Assembly (NCBI GenBank): GCA_024680915.1
Contig: JAILBN010000091.1
Coordinates: 1 to 34,679, forward strand
Origin: Treponemataceae bacterium
GTDB lineage: Bacteria > Spirochaetota > Spirochaetia > Treponematales > Treponemataceae
Length of the DNA: 34,679 nt
Direction of reading: 5' to 3'
A model generated the notes under the pieces. The model was not told where the DNA came from and ran no database searches. It saw nothing but the letters and a program-made list of their open reading frames with translations. This document shows, piece by piece, positions 7,439 through 15,769 of this stretch (within the stretch, counting starts at the first letter, position 1; the number at the start of each line of letters is the position of its first letter). A program made the translations under genes and the position numbers.

Positions 7439-8392
7439 TCAGATGTGAGCTTTATATGCCGGAATCGGGATCTGTCCTGTGAGCTCAGTGATTATTCCGT
7501 CAGTGGTATAGCCCCGGAGTACTGATTCCGGCTTAAGTATCAGCCTTTTGCGGAAGGCCGGCAGGGCAAGCTGCTTAATATCCTCCGGGGTCACGTAGTT
7601 CCTTCCGTGTATGGCGGCGTAGGCCTGGGCAGCCTTGTAAAGGGCTATGGAGCCTCTGGGGGAGATACCCGCCAGTATACGTTCATCCTTGCGGGTGGCC
7701 GCAGACAGGGATATCAGATAGGAGAGAACCACTTCATCCACATGGATGACAGAAACCTCCTCCATGGCGGCAAGAATCTCTTCCTTGGTGGTGACGGCCT
7801 TTACCTTCTCCACCGGATGAACCAGCCCCCTCTGGGCTGTTATAATCAGGGCCTCGTCTGCTTCCTCCGGGTAACCGATGGACAAAGCCAGCATAAAACG
7901 GTCTTTTTGGGCCTCGGGCAGGGGAAAGGTTCCCTCTGATTCCACCGGGTTTTCTGTGGCTATCACAAAAAAAGGAGGCTCCAGCTTGTGAACCTTGCCG
8001 TCTGCGCTGACCTGTTTTTCAGCCATAGCCTCAAGCAAGGCTGACTGGGTTCTGGGAGTCGCCCTGTTAAGCTCGTCCACAAGAACAATGGAGGACATGA
8101 CCGGACCCGGTCTGAACTGGAATTCCCCTGAGGAAGGCAGCCAGACGGAGCTGCCGGTTATATCGGAGGGCATCAAGTCCGGAGTGCACTGAATGCGGGA
8201 GAAGGGGAGACCGACGCTGGCCGCTAGAGCCTTTGCCAATACTGTTTTTCCTGTTCCCGGAACATCCTCAAGGAGGACGTGACCTCCTGCAAATAGGGCT
8301 GAAAGCAGCATATCCGTTATCTCTGCTTTGCCCCTGAAAACCTCTGAAACTGAATTCTGTATTTTTAAAGCTGTTTCCTGTATCTTTGTCAT
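7439..8392 (-). CDS. MoxR-family AAA ATPase
   Basis: This 317-aa protein has a Walker A motif DVPGTGKT (43-50), a Walker B motif IVLVDE (102-107) followed by the MoxR hallmark LNRATPRTQSALLEAM, and sensor/arginine-finger regions ending in a MoxR lid domain (YVTPEDIKQLALPAFRKRL). MoxR proteins act as chaperone-like AAA+ hexamers that insert cofactors or mature partner proteins, here presumably the DUF58 protein. No Shine-Dalgarno sequence precedes the ATG. The TATAAT box ends 7 nt upstream, so the mRNA may be leaderless. A possible sRNA or attenuator lies just upstream at 8462-8603. Confidence 0.93.
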   Translation of the reverse strand: MTKIQETALKIQNSVSEVFRGKAEITDMLLSALFAGGHVLLEDVPGTGKTVLAKALAASVGLPFSRIQCTPDLMPSDITGSSVWLPSSGEFQFRPGPVMSSIVLVDELNRATPRTQSALLEAMAEKQVSADGKVHKLEPPFFVIATENPVESEGTFPLPEAQKDRFMLALSIGYPEEADEALIITAQRGLVHPVEKVKAVTTKEEILAAMEEVSVIHVDEVVLSYLISLSAATRKDERILAGISPRGSIALYKAAQAYAAIHGRNYVTPEDIKQLALPAFRKRLILKPESVLRGYTTDGIITELTGQIPIPAYKAHI

Positions 8393-8399
8393 GAAAAAA

Positions 8400-8429
8400 A
8401 TTATAGCATGATTATTTATGATGTTTAAA
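8400..8429 (-). promoter_or_regulatory. moxR promoter adjacent to the start codon
   Basis: On the minus strand a perfect TATAAT (8400-8405) is preceded by an 18-bp spacer and a weaker TTTAAA (8424-8429). The gap to the ATG at 8392 is 7 nt, so transcription probably starts at or 1 nt before the ATG. Confidence 0.55.
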
Positions 8430-8461
8430 GTTCATAGACGGAACTTGTGATGCCTTTTTTG

Positions 8462-8504
8462 CAAAAAAAAAGCCTCTGCGAGTGGCTTACTTCCCGCAGG
8501 GGCT
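8462..8504 (-). terminator. Rho-independent terminator, leftward
   Basis: On the minus strand AGCCCCTGCG (8504-8495) pairs with CGCAGAGGCT (8480-8471) around a 14-nt loop, with one C-A mismatch. It is followed at once by nine T residues (8471-8463). The T run exists only in the leftward direction, so it cannot serve the rightward lipoprotein gene. Confidence 0.65.
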
Positions 8505-8568
8505 GAAAATATGAGGGGTATCTACAAAAGTAGGCAAGAAAAGCAAAGCTCGTACAATTAGTTAGCCT
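8462..8568 (-). ncRNA. Candidate small RNA or attenuator leader upstream of moxR
   Basis: A complete transcription unit is visible on the minus strand. It has a consensus promoter (8575-8603), a predicted start near 8568, about 100 nt without an obvious gene and a terminator-like hairpin with nine U at 8462-8504. The RNA would hold a small CCUAC/GUAG hairpin (loop UUUU) in the middle. I find no match to 4.5S, 6S or tmRNA signatures. It could be a stand-alone sRNA, or a leader whose terminator attenuates transcription into moxR, which starts 70 nt further on. Sequence alone does not separate the two. Confidence 0.5.
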
Positions 8569-8574
8569 ATGCTA

Positions 8575-8603
8575 ACTATATATTTATAAATTTCTTTTGT
8601 CAA
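8575..8603 (-). promoter_or_regulatory. Strong promoter of the 8.5-kb RNA with overlapping palindrome
   Basis: On the minus strand a consensus -35 TTGACA (8598-8603) is followed by a 17-bp spacer and TATAGT (8575-8580). A perfect 8-bp inverted repeat, TAGTTAGC (8559-8566) and GCTAACTA (8571-8578) around CTAT, covers the end of the -10 box and the predicted start site. That is a typical position for a repressor site. Confidence 0.65.
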
Positions 8604-8733
8604 TAGAATTTCAAAAAATCTTGGATATCAAATTATATATCCCTTTCAGCCTTTTTTGCAGTAATGTTCCCTTGCTTTTAGGAATGGAAAATGTTGTATT
8701 TCGTTGAAAAAATAAGAGATAAGCTTTTATTTA

Positions 8734-8772
8734 TATAATCTTCATGTTATAAAAAAAGTTAAGAGGTTTTAT
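8734..8772 (+). promoter_or_regulatory. -10 box and Shine-Dalgarno of the beta-helix lipoprotein gene
   Basis: A perfect TATAAT lies at 8734-8739. No convincing -35 box is found 16-18 bp upstream (the nearest, TTGAAA, is 24 bp away). AGAGG at 8762-8766 stands 7 nt before the ATG at 8774 and supports that start, even though the frame it opens does not continue into the main protein. Confidence 0.45.
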
Positions 8773-8773
8773 A

Positions 8774-11700
8774 ATGCGAAAAAGTCGCGCTTTTGCGCTT
8801 TCTTTGTGGGTTTTGTTTTTTATTACTTCCTTTTTCTCTCATGTGGTAATTTGTTTGATAATGTACGCTCTGATAATCAGGAAGAAAATAATATAGTTCT
8901 TTGCACTTGCCAGGTAAGCAGTGCCTTCACCAATGGAGGAGCTGTGCCCGCTGAGTATGCTGTTGGCACTGTAGCCGGAGATGACAGCCTTTCGTCAGTA
9001 GCTGCCGGCCTTGCAGAAGGAGCAGATAACCGCTCCGCCATGCCCTCGGCGCCAGTAGCTGCGACTTTCTTCGACTCTTACTATTATTATGTAACGGCGA
9101 CGGCATAGGGGCAGGACACCATAAACAAGACCATAACAGACAGCCATTCTTTCTCTTTATCCCTCTCATCTGGTCGTGTGTGGAATGTCACAGTGGAGAT
9201 GAAAAAGAAGGCTGGTTCGCAAGCTGCCCCTGCCACTACCGTTCTCACGGATACCCAGGAATTTGACCTTAGTGAGGAGGCTGCCATAAACCGGGATTTT
9301 TTCCTCAAGCCCTACACAGGGGAGGGGGCAGGGACCGGAAGCATCAATCTGGCTTTGACCTTTGATTCTGGCGTTTCAGCGGATTCTATTACATATATTT
9401 TGATAAAGCTAGATGAAGAAAATTCAATTGCATTGAAAAAAAATACGATCTCAGGAAATACAAATAATGGAAAATGGGCTGTGACAGGCTCATTTACTTA
9501 TGAAAGCAATCCTATTATAAAAATAACCAGCATAAATTCAGGTGTCTACCATGCTGTTCTGAGCTTCTATAACAGTGATGGTGATGACAAGGTAAGTCTT
9601 TATTCTGTGCTCCAGGAAATCAATGTTTTCCCTGGTATGGAGACTAACAGATGGGTTCTACCCTCTGATTTCTTGAATGAGAACGGCTATTTTAAAATAA
9701 CCCAGGCCATGGTAGATAACTATATAATAAGGGATTTTTACGTGGGTAATTGTGGAACCGCAACTCCAGATGATTCAACGGGGAATGGCGGTCCTTACAA
9801 GCCCTATGCCACTGTGGCTAAGGCTGTGGATGTAATAAAAAAACTTCCATTGGTTGATTCTGAGAACAATACCATAGAATATACGATTCATGTCAAGGAT
9901 GGAACTCAGAATAATGTCGAATCCCAAATCAGTATAAATAGGCATATAACGATAGAGTGCTGGAAATATGATTTCGGAGATACGAAGGGTTCTGCGACCC
10001 TGACATGGAACAGTGAAACCACCGGCAGTATGTTCTCGATAAAAAACAATTCCAGCCTGACCATAGAGGGCGTGAAATCTGCCGGAGACAACCCCACCTG
10101 GAGCGGCCTTGTCCTTGACGGTAACAAAGGGGCTGGAAAAACAGGCCAGGGTATAACAATTGATTTGGGCGTTTCTGGAGTCCTGCAGATGAAAGGCGGG
10201 GAGATAAGAAATTTCAACTCTGGCAATACTAACGGGCCCGGCATCGCTGTCAACGGCAGAACTGCTTCTTTCGTAATGACAGGGGGAAAAATAAGCAGCA
10301 ATGAGACTTCTGGCAGTGGTGGAGGTGTGTATGCGTATTTGACTCCATTCACTATGACGGATGGTCTTATATCGGGGAACAAGGCCCAGAATGGTGGTGG
10401 GATAGCTTTACAAGGAAGTAGTACAAGCGATTCCTCTTCCGCGATAATGAATATGAAAGGTGGAGTTATAAGTGGAAATACAGCCATAACAAGCGGAGGT
10501 GGTATATACAATACTTGGGGGACCATTTATATGAGTGGGAATGCCATTGTTGGTGACTCAAGCCAATCAGAACATGCGACGGCGGTTTCCTTTTCTAATA
10601 AAGCAAGGGATGGAGGAGGAATTTTTAGTGCAGGTAACAATAATAAATTATACTTGGGATATACCCCGAATACCGAATCAGATGGGAAGCCTGTGCCTGA
10701 CAATGATTTCTCCGGGGGAATTTTTTATAACTATTCAACACAGACTTCTATAGGGTCGGGTGGTCAAACGTCTGGTGGTGGTTTATGTTTGCATATGACA
10801 GAAATGAAATTAAACAAGTGCAAGATAATGAATAATGGTGCTGGATGTGGTGGAGGAGGAATTATAACGAGTGGATCAGCTTCCTGCCTCATCGGGGATG
10901 ATTCGATCATTTCGGGAAATTCTGCTAATGGTTTTGGCTTTGGTGTGTATTTCAATTCTACAGGTTCTTTCTGCATAGAAGGCTCTGCTTACTTAGCTCA
11001 CAACGATGATATCTATCTTGGTTCTGGTAAAATAATCACCATAACAGGGGCTCTGAATCCGCCAGCCGAAGCTAATGGCAAGGTTGCGACTATAACTCCT
11101 GGCAGCTATAACTCGACAAATCCTGTGCTGGAGGTTTCTACGGATCCAGACCCCACGACAACGCTTGCGGATGAGTGCGGTAAATTCGCGGTTACACCAA
11201 ATAATAGCGTTAATTATCGGCTTGGTTCTGACGGTAAGTTGCATAAGATAGTTTCTGTGTCTAATCCGACTGAATTACAGAATGCAATACAGGCAGCTAG
11301 TACTTCAGGCGATGCAATTACTATTAGTGATAATATTGCTATTACTCAAGGTTTCTCTGGTACGGAAAGCCAAAAACTTAGTATAGATGGAAACAATGTG
11401 AACCGCCTGAAGATGGAAAGTTCCACTAGTGATATTGAATTCCAATGTATTGATTTTACTAATGGTAAAATTAATACAAACGAACAAGAAGGTGGAATGC
11501 TGAGTCTTAATGGTAATGGTTCTAATTCTTTGACGATAAAGAATTGCTCTTTTAGAAACTGTTCAACTTATGATAGAGATAAGGATAATAATAGAGGTGG
11601 GGCTCTTTATATTGCGGGCTTTAAAAATGTTACTATAGAAGACTGTGAGTTCTCTGCTAACAATGGGGATGCCGGTTCTTATAGGGATTATCTTGCTACA

Positions 11701-12108
11701 AGCGGAGGTTTCATATATCTAAGTACGCCTGAAGGAGCGACTGTTTATATAAATCGCTGTAGCTTTACCGGAGGTTATGCAAGTCATGGAGGAGCAATAG
11801 CTATTCATCTCGATGACATTCAAGGCACTGTAACAACCCCTTCGGAAATGAATATCGATTCTTGTACCTTTACAAAAAACCATGCTGACTGGAATGGAGG
11901 GGCAATTGATTTTTCTAAAGGAAGTAAAATTACTATAAAGAATTCTACATTCACGGATAATGCGGTAGATAACTTTAACGGAGAAATAGGTTCAGGTAAT
12001 GTATATATACATGATAACCGCACAGTAACCTTGACGGGTTCTTGTACAATTGATGAAACGGAAATTATAGGAGCGCAGGAAAACGTTGAGAAAACAAGTA
12101 GCTTCTAG
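8774..12108 (+). pseudogene. Beta-helix/PMP-repeat surface lipoprotein gene, apparently interrupted
   Basis: The main frame from about 8806 to 12108 encodes a large repeat protein but lacks a proper start. A well-placed ATG at 8774 (Shine-Dalgarno AGAGG) opens a signal-peptide-like sequence in another frame, stopping near 8897. The main frame supplies the matching lipobox region FLFLSCGN (Cys at 8842), so one base change within about 8816-8841, which includes a T6 run (8816-8821), separates the two. An in-frame TAG (9106-9108) then interrupts YYYYVTATA before GQDTINKTI; one C-to-T change from CAG would explain it. The rest (about 990 residues) has many GGG(I/V) and GGA(L/I) repeats with ISGN/MTGG phrases, like chlamydial PMP and right-handed beta-helix surface proteins. 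If repaired it would be an outer-surface lipoprotein. Sequencing error cannot be excluded. Confidence 0.7.
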
Positions 12109-12129
12109 TATTTCTTATCACCGCTTCTT

Positions 12130-12165
12130 ATTGTAAACTTTTTTTTTCTGAATTAGGTTTACAAT
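12130..12165. promoter_or_regulatory. BirA-type biotin operator
   Basis: ATTGTAAAC (12130-12138) and GTTTACAAT (12157-12165) form a perfect inverted repeat with an 18-bp spacer. This matches the known bacterial BirA operator (TTGTAAACC, about 14-15 bp, GGTTTACAA), with a slightly longer spacer. The right half-site contains the -35 box of bioY, so biotinyl-AMP-bound BirA should block polymerase. Confidence 0.85.
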
Positions 12166-12186
12166 ATAGGGCGAATCTGCTATAGT
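12158..12186 (+). promoter_or_regulatory. bioY promoter, probably leaderless
   Basis: TTTACA (12158-12163), a 17-bp spacer and TATAGT (12181-12186) lie 7 nt before the ATG at 12194. Transcription should begin at 12193 or 12194. There is no Shine-Dalgarno sequence. Confidence 0.75.
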
Positions 12187-12193
12187 CATCCCC

Positions 12194-12805
12194 ATGAAAA
12201 ATAAAACTGCTCTTTTATCAGCTTTTATAGCCTTGTTTGCGGCCATTATCTGTGTCGGCTGCTTTATTAAGATCCCTGTGGGGGTTGTTCCCATCGTTCT
12301 GCAGAATATCCTCTGTATTTTGACTGGTGTTCTGCTGGGAGGGTTTCTGGGTTCGGCACCTGCCGCACTTTTCCTGCTTGCCGGGCTTATCGGTCTGCCT
12401 GTTTATTCCGGAGGAAGCGGAGGCATTGCTGTTTGGCTTGGACCTACCGGCGGCTTTTTGCCAGGTTATCTTCTTGGAGCCCTTGTGGCCGGTCTTGTCG
12501 CTGGGAAAGCCTCTGTTACCGAGAAAAAAATCACTTTCAAGAAGGCCCTCCGCATTACACTGGCTATTGTTGCAGGTATGCTCATCCTCTATGTTCCAGG
12601 CGTAATCCGCTTTGCCTACTGGGCTTTGGGGGCGGGTAAGGTTCCGGCGGACAAGTCTGTGCTTGCCTATACAATGGGTGCCTGTGTCCTTCCTTATATT
12701 CCCGGTGATATAATAAAAACCGTGGTAGCTGTTCCTGTTGCCCTTAAGCTTCGTCCTGTCCTGGCCCAGTATCTTTATTCCTCTGTGAAAGAAGGGCAGA
12801 AGTAA
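12194..12805 (+). CDS. bioY: Biotin transporter substrate-binding subunit BioY
   Basis: This 203-aa membrane protein has about six hydrophobic segments and the BioY core: PVGVVPIVLQNILCILTGVL, then GLPVYSGGSGG and LGPTGGFLPGYL, in family order. BioY is the S-component of an ECF-type importer that captures biotin at the cytoplasmic membrane. It is followed by ecfA and ecfT genes, giving a complete BioMNY-like system. The gene starts at ATG with no Shine-Dalgarno sequence. Its promoter overlaps a BirA-type operator, so expression should fall when biotin is plentiful. Confidence 0.95.
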   Translation: MKNKTALLSAFIALFAAIICVGCFIKIPVGVVPIVLQNILCILTGVLLGGFLGSAPAALFLLAGLIGLPVYSGGSGGIAVWLGPTGGFLPGYLLGALVAGLVAGKASVTEKKITFKKALRITLAIVAGMLILYVPGVIRFAYWALGAGKVPADKSVLAYTMGACVLPYIPGDIIKTVVAVPVALKLRPVLAQYLYSSVKEGQK

Positions 12806-12806
12806 G

Positions 12807-13541
12807 GTGGATGAAGCAAGAATGGACGGCCTTTCTGTCAGGAATGTCTCTAAGACTTTCGTAACTGCCGCAGGTGAGAAGCAGGCCTTGAAGGATGTTT
12901 CTTTTCAGGTGGAGGAGGGCTCCTGTACCGTCATCGGTGGAGAGAACGGCTCCGGAAAAAGTCTTCTCATGTCCATTGTGGCCGGTCTTACTGATTGTGA
13001 TTCCGGATCGGTGCAGTGCTGCGGCAAGGTCGGTCTTGTTTTCCAGGAGGCAGAGACTCAGATTCTGGGGGAGACCCCTGCCGAGGATGTGGCCTTTGGT
13101 CCCAAGAATTTGGGCTGGAGAGGGGATCGTATTCGCTCCGCTGTGGATTCTGCCCTTGAGCGGACAGGACTGAGCTCCAAGGCTGATTTTCCTGCCCGCT
13201 TTCTTTCCGGCGGGGAGAAACGCCGGCTGGCTGTGGCCTGTATGCTTGCCATGGAGCTTCCTGTCATTATCCTTGATGAACCCTATGCCAACTTGGATTA
13301 TGGCGGGGTCAAGCAGGTGAATGCCCTTGTCCGTGACCTTAAAAGTCAGGGCAAGACGGTTATTGTGCTTACCCACGAGATTGAGAAGTGCCTTGGCCTT
13401 GCGGATCATTTTATTGTGCTTTTCCGAGGGGAGAAGGTTTTTGACGGGACTCCCTCCGAGGGACTTTCTCAGAATCTTGAGGCATGGAATATCAGGAATC
13501 CTCTGGTCTCTTATTCCTCGGTCAGCGATTTGCAGTGGTAG
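12807..13541 (+). CDS. ECF transporter ATPase for biotin uptake (BioM/EcfA)
   Basis: This 244-aa ABC ATPase has Walker A GENGSGKS (45-52), Q-loop VFQEAETQI typical of EcfA proteins, signature LSGGEKRRLAVA, Walker B VIILDEPYANLD and switch histidine LTHE. It energises the BioY importer. The GTG at 12807 follows the bioY stop by 1 nt; an ATG at 12822 (five codons later) is an alternative start with AAGGTGG 11 nt upstream. Gene order Y-M-N with gaps of 1 and 9 nt indicates one operon. A single EcfA probably works as a homodimer, as in other BioM systems. Confidence 0.92.
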   Translation: MDEARMDGLSVRNVSKTFVTAAGEKQALKDVSFQVEEGSCTVIGGENGSGKSLLMSIVAGLTDCDSGSVQCCGKVGLVFQEAETQILGETPAEDVAFGPKNLGWRGDRIRSAVDSALERTGLSSKADFPARFLSGGEKRRLAVACMLAMELPVIILDEPYANLDYGGVKQVNALVRDLKSQGKTVIVLTHEIEKCLGLADHFIVLFRGEKVFDGTPSEGLSQNLEAWNIRNPLVSYSSVSDLQW

Positions 13542-13550
13542 GAAGGCGGT

Positions 13551-14348
13551 ATGAGGAAAAAAAGCCTTCAGTATTCGACTTTCTCTTACAAGGCAGGTAA
13601 GTCTTTTCTGCACCTTTGCCCGGCTTGGGTAAAGATTCTTCTTCTGCCTCTGGTCAGTATCGCCCTTTTTCAGCTTCCCCCTCTTTTTGCGGCGGTCTTT
13701 TTCCTTCTCCAGATGATTCTTGCCTTCTGTTTGCGCTTCACTCTCCGCGAGCAGCTGCTGGACTTACGGCCCATCCTTTATTATGCCTTTATGCTTTTTT
13801 TCGTTAAGCTGCTGGTCTTTATCGCCCAGTATGCCTCCGGGGCTTTTCCCCAGCTTGGTCGGGGCTTTCTTTCCTATTTCTCCGGCGAGGAAGAGACTCT
13901 TTTTATGCTGCTAAGGCTTTTGTGTGTTATGCAGACTTCTTCAATGGTTTTCAAGACTTCTACGTCCTTGCAGCTTAGGGAGGGTCTGGAGAAGATGGAG
14001 CTGGCAATCCGTGGTGTCTTCAAAGGTCGCCGTAACTCCTCCGGCCGCCGTGGCAGCTCTGGTCGCCGTGGCAGCTCTGGTGGCTCCTTTGTCTGTGGCG
14101 ACAGTACCAGTCCTGATTCTCGTGTCCCCCGTGCTCCTGTGGCCGATGTGGTCGCTCTTTTCGTCTGTTTTATTCCCCAGGTCTCAAAAAGCTGGCAGCA
14201 GATAAAACGTGCCTGGAAGGCTCGTGGAGGAAAAACCTCCATCCGTATGTACATGGTGTTGCTCCCGCTTCTCTTTTCGGTGGGTATGAAGGATGCCTAC
14301 AACACTGCCCGCGCCCTTTCTGTACGCAGACCAGACGGGCAGGATTAG
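13551..14348 (+). CDS. ECF transporter transmembrane subunit (BioN/EcfT) with repeat insertion
   Basis: This 265-aa protein has the EcfT layout: hydrophobic segments in residues 25-145, a coupling helix pair and a final membrane segment. The first coupling motif is KRAWKARGG, matching the EcfT 'A.ra.RG' element; the second is degenerate (TARALSVRR near the C-terminus). Between the two cytoplasmic helices lies an unusual segment, GRRNSSGRRGSSGRRGSSGG (residues 159-178), made by three 18-bp DNA repeats; most EcfT proteins have a short loop here. It should link BioY to the ATPase. A Shine-Dalgarno AGGAAGG lies just before the ATG. Confidence 0.85.
   Translation: MRKKSLQYSTFSYKAGKSFLHLCPAWVKILLLPLVSIALFQLPPLFAAVFFLLQMILAFCLRFTLREQLLDLRPILYYAFMLFFVKLLVFIAQYASGAFPQLGRGFLSYFSGEEETLFMLLRLLCVMQTSSMVFKTSTSLQLREGLEKMELAIRGVFKGRRNSSGRRGSSGRRGSSGGSFVCGDSTSPDSRVPRAPVADVVALFVCFIPQVSKSWQQIKRAWKARGGKTSIRMYMVLLPLLFSVGMKDAYNTARALSVRRPDGQD
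14028..14081. repeat. 18-bp in-frame tandem repeat inside ecfT
   Basis: Two identical copies (14046-14063 and 14064-14081, CGCCGTGGCAGCTCTGGT) follow a diverged copy at 14028-14045. They encode RRNSSG, RRGSSG and RRGSSG. The length keeps the reading frame. Confidence 0.9.
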
Positions 14349-14443
14349 GTCAGGCTTTAGGCTTGCTGGCCGCGCACACAATGAGCCGAGGCGACTGGGC
14401 GTTTTGCGGTCACTGCGGCTTCGCGGCTGGGAGCCGAAAAGCC

Positions 14444-15670
14444 CTATTTCGTGAAATTGGCTGATTTCAGGGAGACTTCCCCAGAGCTCAGTGTTTTCCT
14501 GCTTCCGTCCTCCAGCTCCACCACCAGCTCCGCATTGTCATCGACATCAATGGCAGTGGCGGTGTAGACAGATTTTTCGTCGCCTATTATGGGGTGGACC
14601 TCCAGCTTTTGTCCTATAAGGAACATGAGCTTTTTGTATTCGGCTATGACCTTTTCTTTCGGTTCATCGTAGATTTTTAGCACCTGACCTGCCACCTCTG
14701 CGGCTAACTGGCAGCGGCTGACTGCCTGGGCGGCTCCCTTTGCTGACTTCGTGGCTGAGGCTCCGGCTTCCCCTTGTGCACCCGCTTTCCCAAGGGCTTC
14801 GTCTCTGGCTTTTGTCGTGACCTTTTCCGCTGTGGCTTCGGCCGTGACTTGTGCAGGAGAGTTTCCACAGATGTCGGCAGTCATGCTTCCCTTGGATCGG
14901 GAGAGGTCTTCAATAAAGCCCGCTATGTCCTTGAGTTCCCCCTGCAAAGCCTTTGAGGGCTTTATGTTTATACCGATTCCTATTATGGCCGATTCTATCC
15001 GCCTCATCTCGAAATTGGTCATGCCCTCCGTCAGTATTCCCACAACCTTTTTTCTGACTCCTCCGTTATCGATGAAAATGTCGTTTATCCATTTTATGGC
15101 CGGTTCTGCCTTGTAAAGCCTTTTTATTGCCCGGCAGACGGCCACTGCCGCAAAGGAGGTTATCAGGGCTGGCTCTCTTATTCCTCCCTCAGGTGCGTAG
15201 ATTATGGAAAGGTAGATGCCTGTTTTGTCAGGAGAGACGAAGCTGCGTCCCAGTCTTCCCCGGCCTGCGGTCTGGCTTTCTGCCACGATTACGGCCTGGT
15301 GGTATTTCTGCCCTGCCGGGGTCAGGCTTCCGTCTATTGTCCTGAGGTTGCCGCATTCTGATAGCAGCCTTTTTGCATAGGTGTTGGTGGAGTCTATTTC
15401 CTTGTGCCACTCTGTGTGGCAGTCTTTGAATTCCGGGAATTGGTCTGAAAAAGCTTGGGCGAAAAGCTCCGGGGAGCAGATATCCTCTCCTGAAAGCACG
15501 TAGCCGCCGTTGGTGCTTCCTTCAATAGAGAAGCCCTGCTTTCTCAGGGAAGAGACAGCCTTCCAGATGGCGGCCCGGCTAACGTCGCACTGGGCGGCCA
15601 GCAGTTCGCCTGAGACAGCTTTCCCGCCGGCTGCCACAAGCTGCTCCAATACCTTGTCTTTTGTGGTCAT
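14444..15670 (-). CDS. birA: Bifunctional biotin-protein ligase/biotin repressor with Ala-rich insertion
   Basis: This 408-aa BirA has an N-terminal winged helix (residues 1-60, CDVSRAAIWKAVSSLRKQGF), a ligase domain with GRGRLGR (136-142), KWIND (193-197, usually KWPND) and GIGINI (231-236), and a C-terminal SH3-like domain. Usual length is about 320 residues. The excess is an Ala/Thr/Lys-rich stretch at about 259-319 between the catalytic and C-terminal domains. The enzyme makes biotinyl-AMP, biotinylates carboxylase carriers and should repress bioY through the operator at 12130-12165. It converges on the bioY operon. There is no Shine-Dalgarno sequence; a TATAGT box (15682-15687) is 11 nt from the ATG. 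Confidence 0.92.
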   Translation of the reverse strand: MTTKDKVLEQLVAAGGKAVSGELLAAQCDVSRAAIWKAVSSLRKQGFSIEGSTNGGYVLSGEDICSPELFAQAFSDQFPEFKDCHTEWHKEIDSTNTYAKRLLSECGNLRTIDGSLTPAGQKYHQAVIVAESQTAGRGRLGRSFVSPDKTGIYLSIIYAPEGGIREPALITSFAAVAVCRAIKRLYKAEPAIKWINDIFIDNGGVRKKVVGILTEGMTNFEMRRIESAIIGIGINIKPSKALQGELKDIAGFIEDLSRSKGSMTADICGNSPAQVTAEATAEKVTTKARDEALGKAGAQGEAGASATKSAKGAAQAVSRCQLAAEVAGQVLKIYDEPKEKVIAEYKKLMFLIGQKLEVHPIIGDEKSVYTATAIDVDDNAELVVELEDGSRKTLSSGEVSLKSANFTK

Positions 15671-15681
15671 ATAATATTGAT

Positions 15682-15687
15682 ACTATA
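15682..15687 (-). promoter_or_regulatory. -10 box of birA
   Basis: TATAGT on the minus strand lies 11 nt before the birA ATG, implying a leader of about 4 nt. No good -35 box was found, and no BirA-type palindrome is present here. Confidence 0.45.
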
Positions 15688-15718
15688 AAAAGTGAGAAAA
15701 ATCTATGAGGAGGGAAAG

Positions 15719-15768
15719 CAGGGGAGTTTTCCTCCCCTGAAATCCGGAGTTTGGCTCCTGACAGAGCC
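15719..15768 (-). terminator. Hairpins after the outer-membrane barrel gene
   Basis: CAGGGGAG (15719-15726) pairs exactly with CTCCCCTG (15732-15739) around five bases. A smaller hairpin GGCTC/GAGCC lies at 15753-15768. Both follow the stop of the leftward barrel gene. A T-rich stretch comes only some 15 nt later, so termination efficiency is uncertain. Confidence 0.4.
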
Positions 15769-15769
15769 T

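Noticed and set aside
8462-8568. The 8.5-kb RNA as signal recognition particle (4.5S) RNA
   Set aside because: The loop has a GGAAG-like stretch but the conserved SRP core sequence and stem are absent.
8816-8841. Programmed -1 ribosomal frameshift in the signal-peptide region
   Set aside because: The T runs do not give a canonical X-XXY-YYZ slippery site in the right frame, and no downstream pseudoknot was obvious. Mutation or slippage at the T6 run is simpler.
8806-9108. Separate small lipoprotein gene of about 100 residues
   Set aside because: It is in the same frame as the large protein and separated only by one TAG; it reads as the N-terminus of that protein.
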